64,000 nt of DNA, taken from the NCBI RefSeq assembly GCF_006265115.1, contig NZ_SMDR01000001.1:1364001-1428000 (forward strand). The letters run 5' to 3'. The notes under the pieces were generated by a model. The model was not told the origin of the DNA. It did not search any database and worked only from the letters and a program-made list of their open reading frames with translations. Of this stretch, positions 1-9,118 are shown piece by piece. The position numbers and the translations under genes are program-made. Position 1 is the stretch's first letter. The number at the start of each line of letters is the position of its first letter. Origin of the DNA: Arenimonas terrae (GTDB lineage Bacteria > Pseudomonadota > Gammaproteobacteria > Xanthomonadales > Xanthomonadaceae).

Positions 1-422
1 GCCACGCGGCCGCCGGCGAGCTGCACTTCCAGCCGCTGCCCCGGCACCGGACCGTCGAGGTCGGTGAAGGCGCGGGTGGCGATGTGGAAACGGCCGCCGT
101 CGCGCGACCAGGTGCCGGGAAGGTCGCCGCTGCCGTCCTTGCGGTACGCCGCGGCGGCGAGCTCGAGCTCCAGGGTGGCCGGATCGAGGCGCAGGCCCGG
201 CTCCAGCCGCAGCGGCCGGGCGTAAACGCGGGTCGGCACCTGCCAGGCAAGCTGCTCGAACTCGGCGCGCACCTGCTTGTCGAGCACCCAGAAAACAGGA
301 ACACCGATGCCCACAGCCAGGCCCAGGGCAAGCAGGGCGCCACGGACAAGCCACTTCCTCCAGCGGGGCCGGACGGGAGATGAACCGGAATTTGGGGGGG
401 AAGCGCTACGAGGCACGGACAT
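1..422 (-). CDS. mrcB: Penicillin-binding protein 1B, N-terminal part (gene runs off the left edge)
   Basis: Bifunctional peptidoglycan glycosyltransferase/transpeptidase of the inner membrane; only about 140 N-terminal residues lie in the window. Read on the minus strand from an ATG whose complement is 420-422, the protein has a basic, proline-rich cytoplasmic tail (about 1-24), one hydrophobic membrane anchor (about 25-47, LVRGALLALGLAVGIGVPVF), then a segment with VYARPLRLEPGL near residue 66. That segment is characteristic of the UB2H domain of PBP1B, which binds the lipoprotein activator LpoB in enterobacteria. Catalytic domains are outside the window. The start was chosen because it is the only ATG in the frame of the UB2H segment. 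No strong ribosome site precedes it. A run of seven C residues in the coding strand lies within codons 8-10. The glycosyltransferase gene at 486 is divergent. Confidence 0.85.
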   Translation of the reverse strand, partial: MSVPRSASPPNSGSSPVRPRWRKWLVRGALLALGLAVGIGVPVFWVLDKQVRAEFEQLAWQVPTRVYARPLRLEPGLRLDPATLELELAAAAYRKDGSGDLPGTWSRDGGRFHIATRAFTDLDGPVPGQRLEVQLAGGRV

Positions 423-485
423 GGATAATCCGGAGGTGCGGCGAGTCTAGCAGGCCACCGCTCCCGCGCCCCAACCCGAGACTGA

Positions 486-3400
486 ATGCCCCGCATGGAT
501 GCCCCCCTTCTCCCGGTCCTGAGCGTCTGGACCGTCGACGGCCGGTCCCCGTCGCCCGTGCCCACCGCGCTGGAGCGCGTGCCGGGAAACGCCGCCACGG
601 CGCAGGACGCGCTGGCGCGGGCGCGCCAGCAGTTCCCCGGACGTGACGTGTTGCTGCTGCGCGGTGATGCGGTCCTGCCCCCGGATGCGGTCGATCGGCT
701 GCTCGCCGCCTGGGCTGATCCGGCCTGGGACGTGCTGTCTCCGCTCGATGGCCGCTGGACGCTGGTCGCGGAACCGCTGGACGACGCCGCGCGCGACGCG
801 CTTGCCTGGGTCCATGGCGAACATGCCGCCTTCGCATGGGCGGACTGGTCGCCGGTGTGTTCGCTGTGGCGCGGCGCCGCGCTGGGCGCATCGACTTCGC
901 CGGGCGCCGGCCGCTCGGCCCTGCTGCCCTGCCTGTGGGTCGGCCCGGCCGATCCCGGCGGGGCCGCGGCACCGATGCCGCTGCCCCTGGTCCGCCTGGC
1001 CGAACGCATCGGCCAAGCCGAGCACCGGCCCGCCGTCTCGGCGGAAAAGCCGACGGTGCTGCACGTCCTGCACGGCTGGGGCGGCGGCGCCGCGCGCTTC
1101 GTGCGCGACCTCGCGGCCGGCGACCGCGAACGCAACCACCTCGTGCTGGTCGCGCACAGCGGCGACGACCGGCCGCCGTTCGGCAAGCGGCTGGCGCTGC
1201 ACCTCGACATCGACGCACCGCCGCTGCGGCAGTGGCCGCTGTCCGAGCCGATCGCCGACACTGCGATCCATTCCGCCGAAGTGCAGGCGGTGCTGGCCGA
1301 GGTGTTGCCGCAGTGGCGCATCGGCGCGGTGTTGGTGTCCTCGCTGATCGGCCACAGCCTGGACGTGCTGCGCACGGGCCTGCCGACCGCGATCTGCACG
1401 CACGACGCCTACCCCCTGTGGCCGCTGCTGCACGACGCCCGCGATCCCGGGGAGCACGCCTTCGACGTCACGACGCTGGCGGCGGAACTGGAGCGCATCC
1501 CGCAAGGCCACAGCTTCGTGTTCTCGCGGCGGGACGCGGGGCAGTGGTGGGAGCTCCGTGAGGCCTTCGTGGCCGCGGTGGCCGACGGCGGCATCACCTT
1601 CGTGGCACCGAGTGAGTTCGCGCGCCGCCGCCTGTGCGCGATCGCGCCCGCGCTGTCGGCGCGCGCCTGGCAGGTCATCCCGCACGGGCTGGCGCCGTTC
1701 GCCGCACCGGCGCCGGCCCGTCCGCCCCGCCCGGCCGATGCGCCGCTGCGGGTGCTGGTGCCCGGGCGCCTGGACGGCGGTAAGGGCGAACACCTCATCG
1801 CCGCCATGCTGGACTCGCTGCCGCCCGGCATCGAACTGATCCTGCTCGGCTGCGGCCACGCCGCCGACCGTTTCGCTGGCCGCCCCGGCCTGCAGGTGCA
1901 GCGCGACTACCGCCGCGACGAGCTGCCGTCCTGGATCGAACGCCTGGCGCCCGACCTCGCGCTGTTGCCCTCGACGGTGCCGGAAACCTTCAGCTACACG
2001 CTGTCGGAAATGCTGGCGCTCGGCCTGCCGGTGCTCGGCGCCTCGCCCGGCGCGCCGGCCGAACGCCTGCGGGCAGGCGGCGGCTGGGGCGTCGCGCCGG
2101 ACGCAGCTGCGGTCAATGCGATGCTGTCGCGGCTGGCCGCCGACCGGGACCTGCTGCAGGTCCCGCCGGCACCGCCGCCGGCCGATCTTGCCGCCATGGC
2201 CGCGTCCTGGCGCCGCGCGCTGGACATCAAACCGACACCGCTGCGCCTGCCGGCGGCCGATCCGCAGGTGTTGGCGCGGCTGGCGCTGGAATCGGAGGCC
2301 GCGGCGCAGCACCGGCGCCTGGTCGAGGGCGACTCGGCACTCGCGCAGGCCGACGCCGAACTGCAGCGACGGGCGGACTGGGCCTTCGCCCTGGATCGCG
2401 AGGTTGCGAAGCTCGGCGAACGCAACGCCCGGCTGGAACAGCAGCTCGCGCACAGCCGCGACCAGCACGATCAGGAGATCGCCCGCCTCGGCGAGTACAT
2501 CCTGCAGCTCGACCATCAGCTGGCCGAGGCGCATGGCTATTACCAGCGCGACAGCACCGACCTGGCGCGGCAGCGCGACGTGGCGATCCGCCAGCGCGAC
2601 GACGCCGTCACCCGGCTGGCCCGGATCGAGGAGAGCCACTTCTGGCGCCTCACCGCCCTGCCCCGCTGGCTGCTGGGCGGCCTGCGCGGCTACACCGGCG
2701 CCATGGTCTACCACGCGCGGCACCTGCGCTCCCTGGCTTCGCGCGGCCTCGCCAGCCTGCGCAGCCGCGGCCTGCGCCATACCCTGCAGCGCCTGCGCGA
2801 ACGCCGCCGCGTACCGGGGTCGATAGACGCCGCGCCGAACACCAGGGCCTCCGGCGAACGCCCGCTGCGTCTGCCCAGGCCGTCGCGTCCCCGCGCCAGC
2901 ATCGTCGTTCCGGCCTACAACCACCTGCCGGTCAGCCTGGCCTGCCTGCGGGCGCTGGCCGATTCCGGTGACCAGACCAGCTTCGAGGTGATCCTGGTCG
3001 ACGACGCCTCCAGCGACAGCACGCCGCAGGTCCTGCCCGGCATTCCGGGGCTGCGCTACCACCGCAATCCGCACAACCTGGGCTTCATCGGCGCCTGCAA
3101 CGCCGGCGCCGAAATGGCGCGCGGCGAGTTCCTGGTCTTCCTCAACAACGACACCACGGTGCAGCCGGGCTGGCTCGACGCCCTGCTCGCGACCTTCGAC
3201 ACCCATCCCGACACCGGCCTGGCCGGCAGCAAGCTGGTGTATCCCGACGGCCGGCTGCAGGAAGCCGGCGGCATTGTGTTCGCCGACGGTTCGGGCTGGA
3301 ACTACGGCCGGTTCGAGGACCCCGCGCATCCCCGCTTCAACTTCGTGCGCGAAGTGGACTACTGCTCGGGCGCCTCGATCGCGCTGCGGCGCGACCTGTT

Positions 3401-4787
3401 CCTGAACCTGGGCGGCTTCGACAGCCATTACGCGCCGGCCTATTACGAAGACACCGACCTGGCGATGCGGGTGCGCGAAAAGGGCCTCAAGGTGCGCTAC
3501 CAGCCGGCCTCCGTGGTCGTGCACCACGAGGGCATCAGCTCGGGCACCGACCTCAACAGCGGCGTCAAGGCCTACCAGGTGGTGAACCAGAAGAAGTTCC
3601 TGGCGCGCTGGGGCGAGGTGCTCGCCAGGTCGCACGCACCGGCCGGCCAGGACGCCGGACTCGCCAGCGAGCGCGGCCGGATCCACCAGGTGCTGCTGCT
3701 TGACGCCTGCACGCCGACGCCGGACCGCGACTCCGGCTCGGTGCGCATGCTGGCCCTGCTCAGGCTGCTGCGCGAATGCGGCTGCGCCGTCGCCTTCTTC
3801 CCCGAAAACCGCGCCCACGACGGCGCCTACACCGAGGCGCTGCAGCAGCTGGGAATCGAGGCCTGGTGGCACCCGCACCTGGGCGACGTGCCGCGCTGGC
3901 TGGCGCGGCACGGCCGGCGTTTCGACACGGTGATCGTCAGCCGGCACTACGTGCTGTCGCCGCTGCTTCCGCTGCTGCGCCTGCATGCGCCGCAGGCGAC
4001 CATCGTGTTCGACACCGTCGACCTGCACCATCTGCGCGAACAGCGCGAGGCCGAACTCAGCGGCGACCCGGCGCAGCAGAGGGTCGCGGCGCGCACGCGC
4101 AAGGTCGAACTGGGGCTGATCGCGCAGAGCGACCGCACCTGGGTGGTGAGCGAGGCGGAGAAAACGCTGCTGGCCAAGGAGCTGCCGGAGGCCAGGGTGG
4201 ACGTGGTGTCCAACATCCACGACGTGCGCGGCGCGGGGCCATCCTTCGAACAGCGGGCCGGGCTTCTGTTCGTCGGCGGCTACCGCCATACGCCCAACGT
4301 CGACGCGGCGCTCTGGCTGGCCAACGACATCCTGCCGCGGATCCGCGAGCGGCTGCCCGACGTGGAGCTGCACCTGGTGGGTGGCGACGCGCCGGAATCG
4401 GTGGCCGCCCTCGGCGCCCTGCCCGGCGTCACCTTCCACGGTTACGTGCCGGACCTGGAGCCGCTGCTGGGCGCCAGCCGCGTCGGCCTGGCGCCGCTTC
4501 GCTACGGCGCCGGCGTGAAAGGCAAGGTCAACCAGAGCCTGGCGCACGGGCTGCCGGTGGTCGCGACCCGCTGCGCCGTCGAAGGCATGCACCTGGTCGA
4601 TGGCGAGGACGTGCTGGTGGCGGACGACGCCGAGGCCTTCGCCGAGCATGTCGTGCGCCTGCATTCGGACGCGGTGCTGTGGCAGCGGCTGGCGCAGGGC
4701 GGCCTGGAGAATACGCGCCGCTACTTTTCCGCCGAACCGGTGCGCGCGACGCTGCGCGAGCTGTTCGGCACTCCGCCGGCGGCTTAA
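486..4787 (+). CDS. Large multidomain glycosyltransferase (GT4-like, coiled coil, GT2, GT4)
   Basis: Predicted to add several sugars to a surface polysaccharide (O-antigen, capsule or exopolysaccharide); acceptor and sugars cannot be read from the sequence. Three catalytic-type modules are visible in 1433 residues. A GT-B/GT4-like module (about 190-580) has VLHVLHGWGGGAARF and the nucleotide-binding segment VLVPGRLDGGKG near 420. A helical, charged coiled-coil linker spans about 600-720. A GT-A/GT2 module (about 800-1060) has SIVVPAYN, LVDDASSDST, FLNNDTTVQPGW and YYEDTDLAMRV. A final GT4-like module (about 1070-1420) has FVGGYRHTPNVDAALWL. No signal peptide or membrane segment is seen, so it is probably cytoplasmic. 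A second ATG nine bases downstream is an equally possible start. The stop overlaps the convergent gene's stop by four bases. Confidence 0.85.
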   Translation: MPRMDAPLLPVLSVWTVDGRSPSPVPTALERVPGNAATAQDALARARQQFPGRDVLLLRGDAVLPPDAVDRLLAAWADPAWDVLSPLDGRWTLVAEPLDDAARDALAWVHGEHAAFAWADWSPVCSLWRGAALGASTSPGAGRSALLPCLWVGPADPGGAAAPMPLPLVRLAERIGQAEHRPAVSAEKPTVLHVLHGWGGGAARFVRDLAAGDRERNHLVLVAHSGDDRPPFGKRLALHLDIDAPPLRQWPLSEPIADTAIHSAEVQAVLAEVLPQWRIGAVLVSSLIGHSLDVLRTGLPTAICTHDAYPLWPLLHDARDPGEHAFDVTTLAAELERIPQGHSFVFSRRDAGQWWELREAFVAAVADGGITFVAPSEFARRRLCAIAPALSARAWQVIPHGLAPFAAPAPARPPRPADAPLRVLVPGRLDGGKGEHLIAAMLDSLPPGIELILLGCGHAADRFAGRPGLQVQRDYRRDELPSWIERLAPDLALLPSTVPETFSYTLSEMLALGLPVLGASPGAPAERLRAGGGWGVAPDAAAVNAMLSRLAADRDLLQVPPAPPPADLAAMAASWRRALDIKPTPLRLPAADPQVLARLALESEAAAQHRRLVEGDSALAQADAELQRRADWAFALDREVAKLGERNARLEQQLAHSRDQHDQEIARLGEYILQLDHQLAEAHGYYQRDSTDLARQRDVAIRQRDDAVTRLARIEESHFWRLTALPRWLLGGLRGYTGAMVYHARHLRSLASRGLASLRSRGLRHTLQRLRERRRVPGSIDAAPNTRASGERPLRLPRPSRPRASIVVPAYNHLPVSLACLRALADSGDQTSFEVILVDDASSDSTPQVLPGIPGLRYHRNPHNLGFIGACNAGAEMARGEFLVFLNNDTTVQPGWLDALLATFDTHPDTGLAGSKLVYPDGRLQEAGGIVFADGSGWNYGRFEDPAHPRFNFVREVDYCSGASIALRRDLFLNLGGFDSHYAPAYYEDTDLAMRVREKGLKVRYQPASVVVHHEGISSGTDLNSGVKAYQVVNQKKFLARWGEVLARSHAPAGQDAGLASERGRIHQVLLLDACTPTPDRDSGSVRMLALLRLLRECGCAVAFFPENRAHDGAYTEALQQLGIEAWWHPHLGDVPRWLARHGRRFDTVIVSRHYVLSPLLPLLRLHAPQATIVFDTVDLHHLREQREAELSGDPAQQRVAARTRKVELGLIAQSDRTWVVSEAEKTLLAKELPEARVDVVSNIHDVRGAGPSFEQRAGLLFVGGYRHTPNVDAALWLANDILPRIRERLPDVELHLVGGDAPESVAALGALPGVTFHGYVPDLEPLLGASRVGLAPLRYGAGVKGKVNQSLAHGLPVVATRCAVEGMHLVDGEDVLVADDAEAFAEHVVRLHSDAVLWQRLAQGGLENTRRYFSAEPVRATLRELFGTPPAA

Positions 4788-4796
4788 CCGCCGGCG
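4774..4796. terminator. 9-bp stem hairpin holding both convergent stop codons in its loop
   Basis: CGCCGGCGG at 4774-4782 pairs perfectly with CCGCCGGCG at 4788-4796. The five-base loop CTTAA contains TTAA, which is the TAA stop on both strands. There is no T-tract, so rho-independent termination is not assured; a bidirectional attenuator or RNA 3' end is plausible. Confidence 0.5.
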
Positions 4797-6364
4797 CGAC
4801 GCAGCCGCTCGGCGATCACGGCCAGGCCCGGGTGGGTCGGGTCCAGCGCCTGCGCCGAATCGAGCGCGCGGCGGGCCAGCGCGAGCTCGTTGGCACCCAG
4901 CCGCTCTTCCGCGAACGCCAGCCAGCGGTCGGCCAGGCGCCGGCGGTCGCCGGACAGGCCGTCGCCGCCACGCTCGCGGACCGCGCGCGCGTCCAGGCAG
5001 GCCTGGGCCCGGGCCAGGCGGTTGCCCGCCAATTCGTCCTCGAAGCAGGCGCGGGCGCGGCGGTCGTATTCGCCCATGGCGGCGCGCACCTGCGCATCGT
5101 CGGGCGCGATCGCCGCGGCGGCGCGCAGCTGGTCCCAGGCCGAATCGCCCGGCGGATCGATCAGGTCGCCGCGGCGCATCGCCGCCTGCGCGCCTTCGAT
5201 CAGCCGGCGCAGGCGCGCGGGATCCTGGCCGCGGGCCGGCACCTGTTCACGCGCCGCACGCGACTGCGCCAACCGCGTTTCGGCCGCAGCGATCGCCGGC
5301 GACTGCGGCGCCCACTGCCGGGCCAGGCGCAACGAGGCCTCCGCAGCATCAAAATCGAAATCGGCGGCCTCGCGGCCCGCACGCGCGGCCATGGCCGCCG
5401 CGGTGTCGTCCAGGCCCTGGCGGGCTTCGACGGCCGCCGGGTCGTCGGCCAGCAGCGACAGGTAGTCGGCCGCGGCGTCTTCCAGGCGTCCCGCGCGCTG
5501 CGCCTGCGCCGCGCGGCCGAGCACCTGCTCGGTCGCGCGCTGGCGCTGCGACAGCAGCTCGCCGAGCCGCGCCTGCCGCGCCGGCAGCTCCAGATGGCTG
5601 GGATCGGTTTCGATCACTCGTGCGACCAGCGCCTGGGCAGCGGCGACATCGCCGCGGGCCAGCGCGGCATCGGCGTCGCGCAGCAGGCCGGACAGGATGT
5701 CGCGGCGGCCGTCGAGCGCGAGGGCGTTGTCGGGCTGCAGGCGCAGCACGTCCGAATACAGCGCGAGCGCCCCGTCGGGCACCTGCTCGAGCTGCCCGGC
5801 GGCGTGCGCGGCGCGGGCGCGCTCGAGCTTGTCGGCGACGTCGGCACCGGTGCTTTCCAGCCGCTGCAGGTCCAGTTCGAGCAGGGACAGGTCGGCCGCG
5901 GGGGCCGCCATCGCACGCGCCATGTCCAGGCGGGTGCGCGCCGTGGCGAAGTCGCCGGCATCCAGCGCCGCGCGGGCCTGGGCCAGGGCGGCATCGCGCA
6001 CCGCGGACAGTCCGGCGCGGGCGGCCGGATGGTCGGGGTCGAGGGCCAGCACCGCCTGGAACCGTTCGCGCGCGCCGCTGCCGTCGGGTGCGGTGAGCTC
6101 GCCGCGCGCCAGCGCCTGCTGCGCCGCTTCGACCTGGCGGTTGATGTCCGACGCCGGCATCAGCCGCTCGCCCAGCGTCTCGCGCCAGTGGCCAAGCATC
6201 CAGACGGCCGCGATCACCGCCAGCACCAACAGAACCAGGCCCCAGACGAGCCCGCCGCGCCGGCGCGGCGGTTCCGGCGCGGCCCGACGCGGCCGGACCA
6301 GGTCGAGCTGGTCCAGGGCACCCAGGGACGGCGTCGTATCGGGGCCGGGGCGGCGGTCGGTCAT
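4784..6364 (-). CDS. Inner-membrane TPR-like repeat protein, function unknown
   Basis: The 526-residue protein has a short cytoplasmic N-terminus (about 1-37, basic and proline-rich), one membrane segment (about 38-58, GLVWGLVLLVLAVIAAVWML), and a long all-helical, alanine-rich remainder. That remainder has repeated TPR-like units, for example LALDPDHPAARAGL, LRLQPDNALALDGR, IETDPSHLELPARQ and QALDPTHPGLAVIAER near the C-terminus. This topology puts the helical solenoid in the periplasm, where such repeats usually mediate protein-protein contacts. No catalytic motif is visible. The gene is convergent with the glycosyltransferase and separated from relA by 63 bases, so it may be read with relA. 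It is a family-specific protein I do not recognise by name. Confidence 0.75.
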   Translation of the reverse strand: MTDRRPGPDTTPSLGALDQLDLVRPRRAAPEPPRRRGGLVWGLVLLVLAVIAAVWMLGHWRETLGERLMPASDINRQVEAAQQALARGELTAPDGSGARERFQAVLALDPDHPAARAGLSAVRDAALAQARAALDAGDFATARTRLDMARAMAAPAADLSLLELDLQRLESTGADVADKLERARAAHAAGQLEQVPDGALALYSDVLRLQPDNALALDGRRDILSGLLRDADAALARGDVAAAQALVARVIETDPSHLELPARQARLGELLSQRQRATEQVLGRAAQAQRAGRLEDAAADYLSLLADDPAAVEARQGLDDTAAAMAARAGREAADFDFDAAEASLRLARQWAPQSPAIAAAETRLAQSRAAREQVPARGQDPARLRRLIEGAQAAMRRGDLIDPPGDSAWDQLRAAAAIAPDDAQVRAAMGEYDRRARACFEDELAGNRLARAQACLDARAVRERGGDGLSGDRRRLADRWLAFAEERLGANELALARRALDSAQALDPTHPGLAVIAERLRRAGG

Positions 6365-6427
6365 GGCAGGCGGTCCTTCATGGCCGCGAGGATAGCAGCG
6401 GCTCCTGAACCGGGCCCCCGCCGCGGT

Positions 6428-8560
6428 TCAGCCGATGCGGCGGGCTTCCTGCACGCCCGGTACGGCATTGAGCCGGCCCAGCAGGTCGCTGAGCTGGCCG
6501 AAGTCGGCGACGCGCACGGCGATGCGCAGCTCGGCCATGCCGGCCGCCTCGTCCACCCGCGACTGCACGCCCAGGATGTTCACGCTCATCTGCGCGATCA
6601 CATTGGTCAGGTCCTTGAGCAGCCACTTGCGGTCGAAGGCGCGCAGGGTGATGTCGACCTCGTAGCTCGATGCGCTGGCCCGGCCCCATTCCACCGGCAG
6701 CAGGCGGTCGGGCTGGCGCGCCAGCAGGCGCTGCACGCTGGCGCAGCCGCTGCGGTGGATGCTGACGCCGCGGCCGCGGGTGAGGTAACCGACGATCGGA
6801 TCGCCCGGCACCGGCTGGCAGCAGCGGGCGATCTGGCTGAGCAGGTTGCCGACGCCCTCGACGGTGAACGGCGCCTTCGACGGCGCGGCCTGCGGCTTGC
6901 GCGAAAGCAACGGCGACGGACCGGCCGGCGCCTTCAGGGCCTGGGCGTGGTCGTGCAGGGTGCGGCTGACCTGGCTGGGGCCGAGGTCGCCCAGGGCCAG
7001 CGCCAGGTGCAGGTCGTCGAGCGACTCGAACTTGAACTTGGCCAGCACCGGCGCGAGGTCGGCCTGCATCATCGCGACCTTGCGCAGCTCCTTCTCCAGC
7101 AGCTCGCGGCCGGCCTGCAGGTTGCGGGTGCGGTCGATGCGGTGGAACCAGGCCCGCACCTTGTCGCGGGCGCGGCCGGTGGCCAGGAAGCCGTTGCTGG
7201 CCAGCAGCCAGTCGCGGCGGGGCTCGGAGGCCTTGGCGGTGAGGATCTCGACGCGGTCGCCGGTGGCCGGCGCGTGGTCCAGCGGCACGATGCGGCCGTT
7301 GACCTTGGCGCCGCGGCAGCGGTGGCCGACTTCGGTGTGCACGGCGTAGGCGAAGTCGAGCACGGTGGCGCCACGCGGCAGGTCGATCACCTCGCCGCGC
7401 GGCGTCAGGGCATACACGCGGTCTTCCACCAGTTCGGTGGAGAACCCTGCCAGCAGGGCCTCTTCGCCCTCGTCGCGGGCCTCGAGCAGCTGCCGCATCC
7501 AGGCGACCTTGCGCTCGAAGCTGGCGTCGGCGCCGCCGCCCTCCTTGTAGCGCCAGTGCGCGGCGACGCCGAGCTCGGCGTGTTCGTGCATCTGGTGGGT
7601 GCGGATCTGCACTTCCAGCGTGCGCTCGCCCGGGCCGATCACCGCGGTGTGCAGCGAGCGGTAGTCGTTGCCCTTGGGGTGGGCGATGTAGTCGTCGAAC
7701 TCGCCCGGTATCGAGGGCCAGAGCTGGTGGACCAGGCCCAGCGCGGCATAACAGGCGGGAATGTCGTCCACCAGCACGCGCACGGCACGGATGTCGTAGA
7801 GCTCGCTGAAGGGCACGCCCTTGCGCTGCATCTTCTTCCAGATGCTGTAGATGTGCTTGGGCCGGCCGGCGACGTCGGCGGCGATGCCGGCGTCGGCCAG
7901 CGCCTCGCGCATGCGCCGCTTGGCGTCTTCGATGAAGCGCTCGCGGTCGCCGCGCTTTTCGTCCAGCAGGCGGGCGATGCGCTGGTAGGTCTCGGGCTGG
8001 GTCCAGCGGAAGGCCAGGTCCTCGAGCTCCCACTTGAGCTGCCAGATGCCCAGACGGTTGGCCAGTGGCGCGTAGATGTCGGCGGTGAGCTCGGCCAGGG
8101 CCAGCCGTTCATCCGCCGGCAAGCTTGCGGCATCGCGCAGGCGCACCAGCTGGATCGCCAGCAGCACCAGCACCGCGCGCAGGTCGCGCACCAGGGCCAG
8201 CAGCAGGCGGCGCAGGCCTTCGGCACTGCCCTTGCCCTGGCGCTGGTGGTGCAGGGCCCGCACCTGATCGGCCGCAGCCAGTCCCTCCAGCAGCGGCGGC
8301 AGCCGCGGCGATGCCGCCAGCGCCGCGGCGGGCACGGCCGCGCGCAGGGCCGGCCACAGGTGCAGCGCGGCCGCGGCCATCACCTCGGGGTCGGCGCGCA
8401 GCGGCTGCAGGGTCGCGAGCACGCGCTCGGCCTGCGCCTTCTCCGCCGACGCCGGCAGGGTCGCCGCGGCCTCGCGCAAGGTGGCGGCCAGGGGCGTGGC
8501 GGGGCCCGGGCTGTCCAGCCAGGGGGAGGATCTCGGCGGCGGCGGGCTGGGCTGGTTCAA
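6428..8560 (-). CDS. relA: RelA-type (p)ppGpp synthetase
   Basis: Makes (p)ppGpp from GTP/GDP and ATP on stalled ribosomes (stringent response). The 710 residues follow the long-RSH order. An N-terminal pseudo-hydrolase region comes first; where a true hydrolase has the HDxxED motif, this one reads HLWPAL, so it should not hydrolyse ppGpp. A synthetase domain has KHIYSIWKKMQRK, DIRAVRVLV, FDDYIAHPKGNDYRSLHTAV and EVQIRTHQMHEHAELG (about 240-360). Then come a TGS domain (YALTPRGEVIDLPRGATVLDF, about 400-460), a zinc-finger-like ARCCQPVPGDPIVGY segment, and a C-terminal ACT/RRM domain. RelA rather than SpoT is chosen because of the lost HD motif and the QMHE synthetase signature. It is divergent from the secreted protein at 8636, with 75 bases between them for promoters. 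Confidence 0.93.
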   Translation of the reverse strand: MNQPSPPPPRSSPWLDSPGPATPLAATLREAAATLPASAEKAQAERVLATLQPLRADPEVMAAAALHLWPALRAAVPAAALAASPRLPPLLEGLAAADQVRALHHQRQGKGSAEGLRRLLLALVRDLRAVLVLLAIQLVRLRDAASLPADERLALAELTADIYAPLANRLGIWQLKWELEDLAFRWTQPETYQRIARLLDEKRGDRERFIEDAKRRMREALADAGIAADVAGRPKHIYSIWKKMQRKGVPFSELYDIRAVRVLVDDIPACYAALGLVHQLWPSIPGEFDDYIAHPKGNDYRSLHTAVIGPGERTLEVQIRTHQMHEHAELGVAAHWRYKEGGGADASFERKVAWMRQLLEARDEGEEALLAGFSTELVEDRVYALTPRGEVIDLPRGATVLDFAYAVHTEVGHRCRGAKVNGRIVPLDHAPATGDRVEILTAKASEPRRDWLLASNGFLATGRARDKVRAWFHRIDRTRNLQAGRELLEKELRKVAMMQADLAPVLAKFKFESLDDLHLALALGDLGPSQVSRTLHDHAQALKAPAGPSPLLSRKPQAAPSKAPFTVEGVGNLLSQIARCCQPVPGDPIVGYLTRGRGVSIHRSGCASVQRLLARQPDRLLPVEWGRASASSYEVDITLRAFDRKWLLKDLTNVIAQMSVNILGVQSRVDEAAGMAELRIAVRVADFGQLSDLLGRLNAVPGVQEARRIG

Positions 8561-8635
8561 GTGGCGCCTGCATGACCCGGGGAGTTAGACTCTCCGGCGA
8601 ATACTGGCCAGTTTAACCAGTCCGGATCATCCATC

Positions 8636-9118
8636 ATGCGTCGAATGCTCACCACCACCCTCGTCCTGCTCGCGCTCGCCGCCGGCTCCGCTTCTGCGCA
8701 GGAGTTCTCCTCGCTGGAAGAGCGCATGTCCGCCAAGGAGTTCAAGGCGGCCGGCCTGGACAAGCTCACCCCCGAGGAATTGGCCCAGCTCAACGCCTGG
8801 CTCAGCCAGGAGGTCGGCGAAGTGGCCCGCAGCGCAGCGCCGCCGGCGCCGGTGGACCGTCGTGGCTTCGAGGGCAGCGGCAACAACTACGACGACATCG
8901 AAACCCGCATCGCCGGCGAGTTCACCGGCTGGGACGGCCGCGACGGCCGCTTCGTGCTGACCAACGGCCAGGTCTGGCAGTCGGTGGATCCGGGTTCGCG
9001 CCTGCGCGGCGTCAAGCTCGACAGCCCGCTGGTGAAGATCGAGGCCGGCGCGTTCGGCGCGTGGTTCCTCTCGGTCGAGGGCTACAACTCCCGCGTCAAG
9101 GTCAAGCGCGTCAAGTAA
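8636..9118 (+). CDS. Small secreted protein of unknown function
   Basis: The 160-residue protein has a clear Sec signal peptide (MRRMLTTTLVLLALAAGSASA, cleavage likely before QEF), so the product is periplasmic or exported. The mature part has a charged helical stretch (SLEERMSAKEFKAAGLDKL, then a TPEELAQLNAWL motif), a proline/alanine linker, and a beta-rich C-terminal half with FTGWDGRDGRFVLTNGQVWQ. Such TPEEL plus beta-sandwich proteins are common in Xanthomonadaceae; no activity is assigned. The stop lies inside the 3' end of convergent hrpA (8-base overlap). Confidence 0.75.
   Translation: MRRMLTTTLVLLALAAGSASAQEFSSLEERMSAKEFKAAGLDKLTPEELAQLNAWLSQEVGEVARSAAPPAPVDRRGFEGSGNNYDDIETRIAGEFTGWDGRDGRFVLTNGQVWQSVDPGSRLRGVKLDSPLVKIEAGAFGAWFLSVEGYNSRVKVKRVK

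Noticed and set aside
447-4664. Minus-strand open frame of about 1400 codons opposite the glycosyltransferase
   Set aside because: High-GC shadow of a real gene: composition dominated by Gln/Arg/Ala/His, no domain motifs, and it overlaps a protein with three clear glycosyltransferase modules.
3776-8575. Plus-strand open frame of about 1600 codons across the TPR and relA genes
   Set aside because: Antisense shadow; low-complexity Arg/Gly/Ala sequence without motifs, while the opposite strand encodes recognisable RelA.
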